64,000 nt of DNA from contig JACGZH010000002.1 in assembly GCA_014706385.1 (NCBI GenBank), positions 1,798,001 to 1,862,000 of the forward strand, given 5' to 3'. The position numbers and the translations under genes are program-made. Of the stretch, positions 13,428 to 24,327 are shown in pieces (position 1 is the stretch's first letter; each line of letters starts with the position of its first letter). The notes beneath the pieces are model-generated. The model saw only the letters and a program-made list of their open reading frames with translations, did no database searches and was not told the DNA's origin. This stretch comes from Phaffia rhodozyma (lineage: Eukaryota > Basidiomycota > Tremellomycetes > Cystofilobasidiales > Mrakiaceae).

Positions 13428-13738
13428 GGATGTTTCCAGTCCTCGGATTGGCGTTTGGGACGATGGCAAGAAGAAGAAATCACTCAGAGCATTGGGGAAA
13501 CTCATCCGGAGCATCACCCGGGTTTAGGCCGGAACTCGACGTGACTTTTTCAAAAAGAAAAATCCCCGGGAAAAGCAATTTCTCAAACAATCCACGTGGA
13601 TCAAACCAAACATTCTACATCGGGAGCTTAGAAACGTCCGGAATGGATCACGGTTTCAGTGTGCTCATTGAATGTTTATTGATATCGTAACGGTTTGAAC
13701 AGAAATCCCATGAAATCTTGCTCTTAGATCGGGCCCGG
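13428..13738. promoter_or_regulatory. Promoter region of the GDSL-motif membrane protein
   Basis: 311 bases between the start of the membrane-protein gene and the stop of the next minus-strand gene. A CACGTG box lies at 13593-13598, 166 bases upstream of the start. Confidence 0.5.
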
Positions 13739-14870
13739 TCACCCTTTCCATCCCTCGACCACGCCTCCTTCCCACATGAACCAAACCCAGTCTCTACTGT
13801 CACCCTCAATGCCGGTCTGAATATCATCTTGTTCTGACACTTCGAGCCTGTTTCCGGTAGCAACTCCCTGCTGAGTCAGAGTGACTGCGAATCGCTCTAC
13901 GATCAGTTTCGGTAAGGGTTTGCATCGGGTTGGAATGGAAGATGAAACAGGTTCTTCATCCGCGACGAGAGAAGAGAGCCTATGGGATATATTAGTTCGT
14001 GGGAGCCAACCGGGTTGAGAGAACGACCGAGGAGCAAGCAGAAGGACAGTCGTCTGAGTCCGAGCTTTTGTTTATTTGTTCATGTAGTCATATGAAGATC
14101 ACGGCAAATATATTCCCGAAACACAATATAAATTGAGCGCACGTATTGATAAGATTCGAAGGAAACGAAGCGCACCTATTGAATTTCCAAGTTCTTTCTT
14201 GAAGAATTCTCTTAATGTCGCTCGTTCTAGCAGACCCGGATCCCTTGTCCTTTGACCTTCTTCAGTGTTCAAATCGTTCTCTAGGGATGGTAGACGAAGT
14301 CCCAGTACGCATTTAGGCATGAGCAAGCTTGGCCCTGACGAGAAGAGGACGAGTGGACGAATAGGGACCACACGTCCGTCCTGCGAACTGGCCGAGGCCA
14401 GATTCGACAATGCATCTTTCAAGGAATGTTGCAAGGCAACGATGAGTGCCGGGAAGGATGATGCAGGATCCGGTTTGCGCTTGGAAGAAGCTGAAGCACC
14501 AACTGCCGTGGCCGTAGAAGAGTCTGTTGGTTGTTTCATTAACTGTTGTAATGTCCTAAGAGGGTCCTTTCAGCGTGGTCTTAGCGAATACATTCAGCAC
14601 TTCAAGAGATGGACAAAGGCTGCACGAGTACAGAATAGAACCAACATCGGTATCTGTCCTCGAGAGAATAATTGTGCTCCCAACAATGCAACAACCAAGC
14701 GAGATTCTTCCTCGGCTGTCAAAAACTTTGAAAAGACTTGAGAATCGCCCGGACGTATCCTGTCTGAAGAAGGGACAGCCTCAGGAGCTCGGCTATCCGA
14801 TGGCGCTGGAAAACGAAACTAGCATGGTTTGAGTGGGTGTACCGACAAGTTCAGTCAAACCTATCATCAT
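13739..14870 (-). CDS. Unrecognised protein, about 315 residues
   Basis: I do not recognise this gene. Splicing joins four exons in one frame. The ATG at 14870 gives MMIGLTELV and, after an intron of about 37 bases, APSDSRAPEAVPSS. The helical segment SRGQIPMLVLFCTRAAFVHL follows, and an intron of about 45 bases near 14548-14592 joins HLLK to TLQQLMKQPTDSS. Next come FPALIVALQHSLKDALSNLA, VPIRPLVLFSSGPSLLMP and REFFKKELGNSI. The last intron ends at an ACAAAAG acceptor and leads to ARTQTTVLLLAPRSF, finishing WVWFMWEGGVVEGWKG. It looks like a compact alpha/beta protein with a Trp-rich C terminus, no signal peptide and no clear membrane span. Continuity of frame over four exons supports a real gene. 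Confidence 0.6.
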
Positions 14871-15242
14871 CGATGTGCTTGTTTATAGCGGCTTAGTATT
14901 TGCTCGTAAGAAAGACAGATGGCTAAAATGAGCTTTACCATTGGGAAGGAGAGGTGAAGGTGAAGAGGTTGTGGAGATGTAAAATGTCTGTTTCACCTCT
15001 CGCCAACTCTGATCTATCCCTCAACATCACCATCACCATCGGTATCTCATTGCTGGTAAGAACTCTAGTTTCAACACATTCTATGGTTCAAGCACACGTG
15101 TCAGAACTTTTCCTTGAATATCCCATTGTTACGTTTCTAAACGGAACAAGATAGATCATTTCAACCGCTCCTCCTACACATTCCCGAGACGCATACACAC
15201 GCATATACGTGATAGAGAACTTTTGTTCTTTCCCTATTGAAG
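14871..15242. promoter_or_regulatory. Divergent promoter region of two unrecognised genes
   Basis: 372 bases between divergent start codons. A CACGTG box at 15095-15100 lies 143 bases upstream of the plus-strand start. A short CATCACCATCACCATC run is at 15024-15039. Confidence 0.45.
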
Positions 15243-16040
15243 ATGGGCCGACCGACTCGATCATACCTCTATTCGATTGCATTCCAAATGGACCCATTGG
15301 ACTCTTCTGCCATGTGTGCATGCACCTCTGCCCCTTCACCTGAGAACCCTTACCTCGAATTCAAACCATGTTCACCCTCCTCTGAGGAACATTCCATTCT
15401 GTCGGCTTACTACTCTCACTCCCTCAATCATCTACGTTCTCATTCGCGCTCGTATATTCGTTCGGTCAATTTGGTTGAAGACTCGTCGTCAACAAATGGA
15501 CGGCCTCCACCTATTCCATTTGTTGACTCTGACTATGATTCGGAGGACGACCCATTTGATCCGGAAGATCCGGATGTTGTGGTGGAGAGAGTGTTGGACC
15601 CTGTGCTGAACAGATATGCGATGTTGGCTAGAGAGATTATCGAGGCTATAAGGCCACAAGAGGATCCAGAACTGGGTAGAGTTGGACACGGGGATATTGG
15701 AACTGCAGCCGAACCAATGGATACCGATAGTGACGACGACGAGGAGCAGAACGAACACGAAGAGAGTGGAAATATGGACGCGCGCGTAGAGTACGATATC
15801 ACGTTTTCGCCTGCACCTCGACAGATCTTCGAGCCGTCTAGAAATACCCTATCGACTCGCCTGGATCAGCTTCCTACTCTATCGGCTGGCTCCCTATCGG
15901 TTCCTTCCTCAGACGATACAGAGCTGTCGCGGTTGGGTGCACCTTACACGTTTTCGATCTTTTCTGTTGAGAGAGAAGGAGACACCGACAGCAGTAACGA
16001 TAATGATGGTGATGATGGCTCCGATAGTGAGTTTGATTAA
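15243..16040 (+). CDS. Acidic, mostly disordered protein, unrecognised
   Basis: An unbroken frame of about 265 codons with no intron, unusual for this window. The first ATG at 15243 gives MGRPTRSYLYSIAFQ; a second at 15288 (MDPLDSSAM) is a credible alternative. The sequence has a Ser/Tyr/His-rich N-terminal third and an acidic stretch (DSDYDSEDDPFDPEDPD). One probable amphipathic helix follows (LNRYAMLAREIIEAIRP), then two more acidic blocks (DTDSDDDEEQNEHEESG and a C-terminal DSSNDNDGDDGSDSEFD). No catalytic motif is visible. Acidic composition and one helix would suit a nuclear or chromatin-associated adaptor, but this is speculation. Confidence 0.6.
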   Translation: MGRPTRSYLYSIAFQMDPLDSSAMCACTSAPSPENPYLEFKPCSPSSEEHSILSAYYSHSLNHLRSHSRSYIRSVNLVEDSSSTNGRPPPIPFVDSDYDSEDDPFDPEDPDVVVERVLDPVLNRYAMLAREIIEAIRPQEDPELGRVGHGDIGTAAEPMDTDSDDDEEQNEHEESGNMDARVEYDITFSPAPRQIFEPSRNTLSTRLDQLPTLSAGSLSVPSSDDTELSRLGAPYTFSIFSVEREGDTDSSNDNDGDDGSDSEFD

Positions 16041-16577
16041 TGATACGTAGATAAGTGAAGGCCTGTGAGATTCTTCGTGAGTACATTTTACCCATCTTTC
16101 TACCTTGTTGTATCTGATGTCTAAGCTTTTATGTCTCTTGAGCCTATCTTTTTGAACATATGTCGGAGCCCACAGTCTGCCCTTCTTCTGTAAATTGCTG
16201 TATATTTCCCTTGTCATAAGTTTAGTGAACTTGATGATCACTTTTTGAATTGATATCCCTACATGGAGCTCAGATACCTCTATAAATATAGGCCGGTCGC
16301 TCTATGATGTATTTTGCCGTTGTATTCTTTTTGACGCTCCATATGTGTGGACCCGTAGATATATGAACCCGTCTTTTCTGTACGCAGAACATCATCCGTG
16401 TCATCACCTTCGGTACACGGAAATGATCAACAGCAAATCCATTATAAACACAGTGGTAGGCAGGAGATACAAGTACAACACGCGGCTGGTAGGGAAAAGC
16501 ATAAGTAGACGGAAAGAAGAAGGACAAATCAAAGCTAGATGGCCAAAGCATTTCCTTTTTGTTTTTGTTTTCTTCAG
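16041..16577. other. Intergenic, convergent 3' flanks
   Basis: 537 bases between the acidic-protein gene and Nce101. AT-rich 3' flanking sequence, with short TATA-like and TTTTTG runs but no gene-like frame with matching codon use. Confidence 0.5.
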
Positions 16578-16960
16578 CTATTTCCTCTCTATCTTCTCGG
16601 CCTCTTGAAGCATCTTCGCCAGTGCGTCCACATCGACCTCGTCCGTCCCACTGTTTCTGCGAAGTTTCGGCGGTCGAGCCGGTCGAACTTTGTCCATTTT
16701 CCAGCTGATCAACTCGCGCATTGAGTATCCAGGTGCCGGACTTGTTCGAGGAGATGTCTCGTTGAGTGTGAACGCAAGCAAACCTGTGTGGGATAAGATG
16801 TCGGGGGTTGAGCGGATGAAGAACGGATATCTAACAAGACGAGAAGAAGGGAGGCAGCGGAGGCGGCAGAGAAAAAGAAGAGAAGAAAGGGGTAGAGAAC
16901 GATACCTGTAGCGAATCCAAGCATGGGGTCTGCGAAACGAGAGATCAAATAGGAAGGCAT
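16578..16960 (-). CDS. NCE101: Nce101-like non-classical export protein
   Basis: Small membrane protein of the fungal Nce101/Nce1 family, linked in yeast to secretion of proteins lacking a signal peptide. Exon 1 gives MPSYLISRFADPMLGFATG. An intron (GTATCG to CACAG) joins it to LLAFTLNETSPRTSPAPGYS, then MRELISWKMDK, the conserved tail of the family (short ER-type span followed by an L-x-x-L-x-x-x-K segment). The reading then extends about 35 residues further than the yeast protein, in a basic and acidic tail ending KMLQEAEKIERK. The span is residues about 4-25. It is divergent from BFR1, another secretion-linked gene. Confidence 0.85.
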
Positions 16961-17727
16961 CTTGGATGAACTCCTAGGTGCCGATCGAGGTTTAAGGGAA
17001 GGTAGAATGCTGGATGGAGTAATAAGAGGAGAAGGGGAAAGTTAAGAAAGGCCGGCTATGAAGGAGGAATGACGATGGATGGCACGACACGTGATTGCGG
17101 TGCTGTGGCATCAGGGGCGTAATATGAGTGTTACATTGCTGTAACCTACGATTCGTTCTCCTACCTCAACTTCTTTTCTGTTTCTCTTGCTCACTCAAGA
17201 CATTCATCTGCAGGTATGTAGCCTTCTAGCGCAGGCGTTTCTATCGCACCCTAAGGTCTACTTATCTATGCACTATCATCGGAGTCTGAGAATCATATAC
17301 AAGATAGGCTCCCTCTGCCATAGATAGCATGGTCTCACAAGCCTGGACCTTTCGCCAAATCCTTTATTATCCCTATCTTTTCCTGTTCATCCTTTGTTAA
17401 TCCTACCTATTGTTCTTGCTCACAGCCCTTTTACTTTCGACCTATATACCTTGCTACTTCGCGCCTGAATCCTACACCAGTCCCAGTCTATGAGCCTGAA
17501 CTAGCGCTTCTGCGCTCGTTCCTGTATCGGTTACGTGTCTAGTAATCCCCCTCGCATCTGCACAGCCCACACTTTTGACAATCACCTAGGTATGTATGCA
17601 CGTGGCCGTAACCACGCCAGATGCAACGAGATCCGTGCGCTGTCCCATCTTTGGACTTCTTTCTCTTTCCTCTGATTCTACAACAATCACTCGTCCTATA
17701 TCCTCTTTCTTTTCTAGTCTCTCCCAC
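16961..17727. promoter_or_regulatory. Divergent promoter NCE101/BFR1 with BFR1 5' UTR intron
   Basis: 767 bases. A CACGTG box (17088-17093) lies 128 bases upstream of NCE101. The BFR1 side is pyrimidine-rich and contains a likely 5' UTR intron: a GTATGT donor at about 17590 and a TTTTCTAG acceptor ending at 17717, ten bases before the start codon. A second GTATGT at 17214, after CTGCAG, may be an alternative donor. Confidence 0.5.
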
Positions 17728-20099
17728 ATGGCTCCTCCTCCGTCAAAAAAGACTACCACCACCAATGCTTCCGGCACGTCCACTCCTAAAGAGCGACGAC
17801 CGAAAGAGGAGATGGCTGTAAAGCCCGATCAAGCCGCCTACCAGGCTGAGCAGGACGCTATTCGGTCCGAGATTGATGCTCTCCAAACCCAACTCGTGCG
17901 TGTGCTTGTTCATTTCTTCTTTCCAGGCTTCTTGTTCAGTTGTACCGAGAGAAGAGCCGTTTCTTCTCAAGTGTAGATATAGCCGCGTGGGTAGCTGTTA
18001 GGTCAGAAGGAAGACTCTAAGGAAGAATGTCTTTGAATCTCCAATCGGAGGGGTGAGAAAAAAAAAGCTACTTGAATAGAACCATTCGCTGACTGCTTCC
18101 TCGTTTACCTCTTCATGCGTTGTCTCTCTGGGTCTTTCGAACTCTTCAACTTTTCATTCCAGAACGAGGTCAAGAACAAGATCAGCTTGGCAACCAACTC
18201 TCCCAACGCCTCATCTGAGCCTTCCAGGCGAAACCAGCTCAAGGCCGAGCTCGACAGTCTGAAGGGTGTCCAGGCTGAGGCCAAGGGCAAGCGAGGAAAG
18301 ATTCTTGATGAGCTCAAGAAAGTTCGGGATGAGATGAACAAGAAGGTGCGATCTGTTTTCTTCCCTTGTTCTTCTTTCAATCTGACCGTCACAATTGGGT
18401 ATTTAAACCTCAAAAGTAGAACGGAGATGGGCGATCGAAGAGACTGACTGACTGGAGGTTTTGTTCAACTTCGAACCTGTAGATCAAGGACATGCAGGCC
18501 GCCAAGGCAAAGCTCCCGTACCGAACTGTCGATGAGGTTGACTCTCAGATCAAGTTCGTCGTTCTCTCCAGTGCATTTTTATCTTCAGACTGAGCGTAGC
18601 TCATCCTATGCTGTTCTTTCGAAATTGTATTTTTTTTATGCTTTTTTCTCTTTCTTTTCGTTTACCAGGTCTCTTGAGAGGGAAGTAGAGTCTGGAGCTC
18701 TAACAATCGCCAACGAGAAGCGCAAGCTAGCCGAGATTTCCCAGCTTAAGCGATCCCGACGGTCCGTCGAGTCGTTTGGTGATGTCCAGCAGTCGATCGA
18801 CGATCTCAAGGCAACGGCAGACGGACTTTCGGCTAAGCTCGATGATCCTGAGCTCAAGGCCGCCTCGGAAAAGTTCGACAGCCTCAAGGCAGAGCTCAAC
18901 GAATTGCAGAAGGAGGGAGATGCCTTGTACGAGAGCCGGAACAAGCTCTACAATGAGAGGAGGGAAATCTCGGCCAAGTTGGATGAGGTTCACGGAAGGA
19001 GAAAAGAGAAGGCCGCAGCTTACAAGGACGCCCAGGATGTTTACTGGACCAAGGTTCAGGAGTGAGTGTCCTTCCATGATTTCTGCAAAGGGAAACGTTG
19101 ATCGTTGAACTGATGATGTCTGCGCTTGTTGAAAAAGGGAGCGAGCTCGAAAGGCCGAGCGAGCCAAGGCAGAGCGCAAGGCAACTGAGGATGCCCGACG
19201 ACTCGAGACAGCCACTCGACTTCGGGATGAAGCCAAGATTTCTGCGTTCCAGGCTCAGATCGAAGACTGCCAGACTATCATTGACTATCTTTTGGGAAAC
19301 ACATCTGCCAAGACCAGCCGAGCTCTTCAAGAGAAGAAGACGATCGAAGGTGTGGCAGCGCTCGAGGGTAGGAAAGTAGCTGTGGATGAGAACTTGGTGG
19401 TTCAGAAGAAGAAAGGTGATGATGAGACATTCTTTGTCGGCGGAGGAAAGAAGAAGAAGAACGGTGGTCAACAGAAGAAGGGAACCGCCACTGCCGCTGC
19501 TGCTGCTGCTCCGGCTGATGCTTCGGCTGCGACCAAGGTGGACGCCAAGCTCAACTTGCCCCTTCACATCCTTGCTGCCATCCTTGAGCTTTCAATTCCC
19601 GCGCCGACTTCCACTTCGGATGTGCCCAGGGCAATCGAGGACTTGAAGACAAAAAAGACCTGGTTCGAAGTCAACAACGATCGAGTTACTAAGGAGAACG
19701 TTGCCAAGGTTAGTTTTTTTTTTGTTCGATTGCTTTCTTTCTCCTTTAGGCTTCCTTTTTTCTTCTCCTTTTTTTTTCTTCCTTCTCTTCTCTCTCGTTT
19801 GCATGAATTGATCCGTCCCTTGCTCCTCCCTCTTTTCGTGTTAGGCCGAAAAAGAGATTCGAAGGCTCGAAGGTCGATCCGCAGCAGACGTCGATGATGT
19901 TGAGAAGCCAGTGAGCGGTCTCAAAGAGCCTTTCCACACTCCTGCCGTCAAGGACATCAGCAAGTCTCAGAGCGAGACGCTTCCTTCCGAGTTGAACCCA
20001 GTCGACGAGTCGAAGGAGAGCGAGCCAGAGGCAGTGGCTGATTTGGATGAAGAGTTGGAGCAGGTCGCTGCTGAGGAAGAGAAGAAAGATGAGGAATAA
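17728..20099 (+). CDS. BFR1: Bfr1 homologue (ER/polysome RNP and segregation protein)
   Basis: Long coiled-coil protein; in yeast Bfr1 associates with polysomes and mRNP at the ER and affects secretion and ploidy. The start at 17728 gives MAPPPSKKTTTTNASG, followed by PKEEMAVKPDQAAYQAEQDA. A nearly continuous coiled coil follows through DELKKVRDEMNKK, the hallmark LPYRTVDEVDSQI near 18510-18550, SLEREVESGALTIANEKR, then SQLKRSRRSVESF and an Arg/Lys-rich helix after 19140. The next region has the FFVGGGKKKKN block. The C-terminal part has LNLPLHILAAILELSIPAP and an acidic tail. Five or six coding exons. Both the PYRTVDEVD and the KKKKN blocks are conserved in the family, so identification is firm. 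Confidence 0.92.
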
Positions 20100-20546
20100 A
20101 TCAAAAAGGGGAAATGCCCCCCTGAGATTCGACGAGCCGGGGAGGAATGGTGCAAGAGAGGAAACGAGGGAGAGCGAACGTACTTAAGTGGATGAATGAC
20201 ATCTCAATTTCTATCTGTTCCCTTTTCTTCTTTTGGAAAAACTCATGAAGCATACGTGGATAGTTTGGGAATATCGAAAAGCATGTGTATATGGTTGATT
20301 GAAAACTAAGAACAGGCCAGCAGGGAAGCGGGAGAAAAGAAGGAGAGAAGGAGAAGCGGTATCGAAGGTAATAGAATAGAAGAGGAAACAAAGAAGAGAG
20401 GACGATTATTTATGATACAACATTTAGATCTCAAGGAAAGAACGGCCGAATGGAACAAAACTGGTCTATCGATGAAACTTTTAGATTTCTGAAGAAAAAG
20501 AAAAAGAAGAAAAAGAGACTTCCTTCAAGACTTATACCTTCCTTTT
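20100..20546. other. Intergenic, convergent 3' flanks
   Basis: 447 bases between the stops of BFR1 and RPA1. Purine-rich on the plus strand (GAGAAGGAGAAG runs at 20330-20400, AAAAAGAAGAAAAAG at 20490-20515). No gene is seen. Confidence 0.5.
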
Positions 20547-23500
20547 TAACAGACCACGCCGTACTCTTTAATCTTTTCGATGAGTGACTTCGCTTCCCGC
20601 TTGTAGTCGAGCGTGGCAGCTTGTCTGATCGAGAATCGAGCTCGGGTTTGCTCCTATTCATTCGACAGCGCAAACAAGAAAAGTGTATGATTCAATATGT
20701 GTATAACACAAAAAAGTCAGAATTGTTAGGCCAGAAGAAGCAAAGAGGGGACGTACACCGAATGTGTCCATCTTGCCAACACAGGCAAAGTTGAACGTCT
20801 TGTTGGCAGCGGCATTAACGATAGCTTCATACTGTGTGTCATCTTCCTCCTACAGGGCAAACACGACGGACGTCAAGACAAGGTAGATAGGAGCTGTCAG
20901 ACGTGGTTTCCAGAGTTGAAGAAGATGAAGATGAAGATGTACCTTGATAGCTTGGAGAGCAGTGGCGTTCATTCCAAGGAGAAGCTCTCCGATTTCATTA
21001 AATCCGGTGAGCCACATCTGCCCGGTATGGTCCACGATAGACATTGTCATGATGTATCTGTTCGGATCATCAAGGGGAGACAGGGAAAAAGGTAGAGAAC
21101 GAGACTGTCTTAATGAACCGCTTTTTTACAGTAAAAGGGAGCAAGAGAAGCCTAAAACGAACCGATACTCTGGGGCAGGGTAACTTCTCTGACACTTTTC
21201 ACACCTCCACTGATCGCCCTCATCCGTAACCTTCTTCTGACATCCCTCTCCGGGACAACCAGGGTACGAGATATTCTCCTTCTTGACATAGATAATCGTC
21301 GCTCGAATGGTCACATAATCTGGCTTATCATTCATCCCAACGTTCTCGTCACGGATCTCGCCGATCGTTTTGTAGGTATCTCGAAGACCGGAAGAGACGC
21401 TGCCGGTGCCAGCGCCAGCGCCGCTTACTAGGGAACCAGAGTAGGACTTGTACGATCGCGAACTGTCTTGGGAATCGAACCTGAGGGGAAAATGGAAATG
21501 CAGCAGGAGGGTAAGACGGTAAGAAAAGAAGACCAACATTCTTGGGACAGGGTAGAAGGAAATATGCGCACCATCCTCGTAGACTGTGGGCCTCGGGAAT
21601 GTCTGGGGTGACCGTCATCGTACTCGAACTAAACATCGACAAGGTTCTTCCTATATAATCAAGTCAGTCGATCAAGTTAGAATCGCGCACAAACATCACA
21701 CAGCAGGTGATCTGCAAAGTAACACCAATGTTCAGAAGATAGAGACACAAACCTCCGAAGTCGCCGACTTTAAGGCCCTTGAAGGCTATGATAGGTTGGT
21801 CGCCAGCCGAAAAGCTCTCTGCCGTCTTTCCCCAGAGAGTGAGTCGGCAGCTGTACTCGGATTGATCAACGACAGTGAGCTCTCGTTTGGCAATCTATCA
21901 TACCAAACGTGGAGATAGGTTGTTAGCCAGCCTAAGGGGAATGACGGGCTCTCCGAAGGGAGAAGGAAACAGATTTGAATGGGTGGAGGTCAACGAACCT
22001 GCTTCTGAGAAGCTTTTCCGACGATTTGCGTAAGGTCCCCAACATCCTTGACAACGGCCAGAATATCTGTAAGAGCCGGCCAAAGAGAAGCAAGAGGTTG
22101 GTCAATGCCAAGCGATCTGTAATCCTTTCCATGACATGTTCGGCCTATAAAGAACGCTTACCACAGGTCTGATCCTTTTCCATCTGTTCGAGCGCAGAAA
22201 GATCGACGAAGCTGTACTTGATTTGGGGAACAGCGCCATCGTCTCCAGCCTGTCATAGATGATGAAAATGAGGGACGTAATTAGACCGGATAACGAATTA
22301 CCAGCTGATTCTTGGAGACGAGAAGGAAGTTGTACGTACAGGCTCGATCTCAGTCTTTCCATCGAACATGATCTCATAATCATTGTTCACGTTGGAGAAC
22401 TGCTTCTTGGCAATGTTGATTCTGGCCTTGGAGACAAAATAAACCTGAGTATAGGCTCGTGTTAGCAAGTATGCCAGGCTAGGTGGACGTCGGCAGCTGT
22501 GATGGGAAGAATAAAGACACAAACCTTGCCCTCCTGGAGGAGATCGTAGAATGAATCCACTGCCTCGTTGAAACCAGTGGCTCGGATTTCTCCCTATTGA
22601 TGGAAATATCAAATAGCAGTTGATGACTGTAAGCCAAAAGCTGAGATTATATCGAGAGGTGAATAAACTTGAAGACTTACAGAGTCATCCATAAAAGTGA
22701 CTGAGAACAGCTTGCCCTCCCCACGAGCATTTGACCAAACCTTGACATCTGACTTTTGGAGAACTCGAGCCTTGATCGTCCATCTACCCGGAAAAAAAAA
22801 CACGAGGTCAATAGTCTGTCTCAATCTTTCTCTCGCACTCCCTTGCAGAGTTCAGAACACGAAGGACGTACTTGTTCTGATAAGGACTGAGAGCCTCGAT
22901 AGGATAGAGAGGTCCATGGTCGGACCCTTTGCTCTGAGGTGGTCGAGCGGCTGGTGCTCGAGCGGCGCCAGCATTAGTAAACCCTCCTCGAGTGACAGGG
23001 GCAGCTCGAGCGGGGGCGGCAGGAGCAGGAGCGGCAGGAGCAGGCGTGGCGGCGCCGGCGCCTGCGTTGGCAGGTCCGATCGGGTTCTCGACCTTTTCAA
23101 TGTTCTCCGTCTCTCCAAGCTTCTCAGCCACAGACTGAACGACCTCCATTCCGAGAACGATGACAAGTCTGTGTTTGATTACAGCGAAAGGTTTCTTATG
23201 GTTCAGCAAGTGTTATCGTACATCTCAGGTGGAAGGAAAAGTACGATGGGATGTTTGGGACGAACCTTCGAGAATGGACCATGTTGATGGCAAAGTTGGT
23301 GAGCTTGATGATCGAATATCTCTGAAGGGAGCCATCGTCGATCATCTGGTTGAACTGAGTGGCAAGCATTCCCTGGATGTAGTAGTTTGCGTCCGAGAGG
23401 ATCAGCCGATAACGGTCTGACTGCTCACCCATAGGGGCGACCCGTTTGATGTTGATGACCTGGAGAACAGGATGGAAGGTAGCTGGATCGGGAGGAGGGT

Positions 23501-23552
23501 TTGCAAAGATGAAATTCCATGCTGCATCTTTAGCAAGGACTGATGATGACAT
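20547..23552 (-). CDS. RFA1: Replication protein A large subunit (RPA70)
   Basis: Largest subunit of the single-stranded DNA-binding RPA heterotrimer, acting in the nucleus in replication, repair and recombination. Exons on the minus strand give the N-terminal OB fold ([31 protein letters not shown]), an Ala/Pro linker near 22960-23060 and the DBD-A entry [25 protein letters not shown] sequences include [19 protein letters not shown] and [18 protein letters not shown]. The zinc ribbon of DBD-C lies near 21170-21290 ([10 protein letters not shown] then [11 protein letters not shown]). The C terminus ends KIKEYGVVC. Start at 23552 ([16 protein letters not shown]). About ten introns. The promoter has four ACGCGT boxes, see separate entry. 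Confidence 0.95.
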
Positions 23553-23679
23553 GGCTGAGATCAAGTGGGTATGACAACTAGGAATGTATGACGGAAGACG
23601 AGTGAGCTGAACGAGGTGGAAGATAGAAAGAGAGAGAGAAAAAAAGAGGAGACGTATGTTCACCGATGTGCGTGGCGAA

Positions 23680-23745
23680 ACGCGTGTGACGACGCGTCGC
23701 GTGATGGAACGGTGTGACGCGTAAATGAACTGTGCCTGAACGCGT
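23680..23745. promoter_or_regulatory. Cluster of four MCB (ACGCGT) boxes upstream of RPA1
   Basis: Perfect ACGCGT palindromes at 23680-23685, 23692-23697, 23717-23722 and 23740-23745, with further CGCGT half sites at 23697-23701, 23751-23755 and 23761-23765. They sit 128-193 bases upstream of the RPA1 start codon. ACGCGT is the known binding site of MBF (Mbp1/Swi6-type factors), which drives G1/S expression of replication genes in fungi. The adjoining CACGTG is at 23776-23781. Confidence 0.85.
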
Positions 23746-24110
23746 CAGGTCGCGTTCTGTCGCGTCATCCGATGACACGTGATACAATTACGTAAGACTC
23801 ATTTAACTGCCCCACCCGGCGGACTCGACCGTGTTGAATGCTAACACTCACTAAACCTGCTAAACCCAATGTTGCCGGTGATGGTGACGGTGACGGTGCC
23901 GTTGCTGATGGTGCTGATGCTGATGCTGTTGTTAACCTCGTCGTCGCCGCTAACGATGCACCATACATGAATGAAACATCTTCTCCGCCCACTTACTCAC
24001 ACACCCTAACGCCAGACTTAACTCTTTTGATCAGAAGACTTTCTCCTTCCGTTCTTTCTCTGAGATGCACTTACCCGCTCACTTCCTTGGATCTGTTGTT
24101 TGCTCACTCG

Positions 24111-24143
24111 CCCACTCGCCCACTCACCCACTCACCCACTCAC
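24111..24143. repeat. Short tandem repeat, CCCACTC(G/A)
   Basis: About four adjacent copies of an eight-base unit (CCCACTCG, then CCCACTCA) in the promoter region of the TUDOR-type gene, followed by degenerate CACC units up to about 24165. A simple minisatellite. Confidence 0.8.
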
Positions 24144-24327
24144 CTAACCCACCCCACCCACCTCACTCGGTCAACGTCGTTCTCCATCTCACTCCCTCTG
24201 GGTGGTCGTCTCTTTTGTTTCGCTCTGCATCTATCTCTCTGCTAACGTTTTAGAACCTACCATCTCCTTCCTGATCCATCATCCATCTCTTCATCTTCTT
24301 ATCTCTTTATCTTTCAGACTCAGGTCA

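Larger units (their letters stand above)
23553..24327. promoter_or_regulatory. Divergent promoter region RPA1 / TUDOR-type gene
   Basis: 775 bases. Holds the MCB cluster, one CACGTG box, alternating GGTGAC/GCTGAT triplets at 23876-23930 and a CCCACTCR tandem repeat near 24111-24143. The plus-strand side is CT-rich towards the start codon at 24328. Confidence 0.6.

Noticed and set aside
15243..16040. Long open frames on the minus strand under the acidic-protein gene
   Set aside because: Low complexity (Ser, Ile/Arg, His runs) that mirrors the acidic plus-strand frame. They are shadows.
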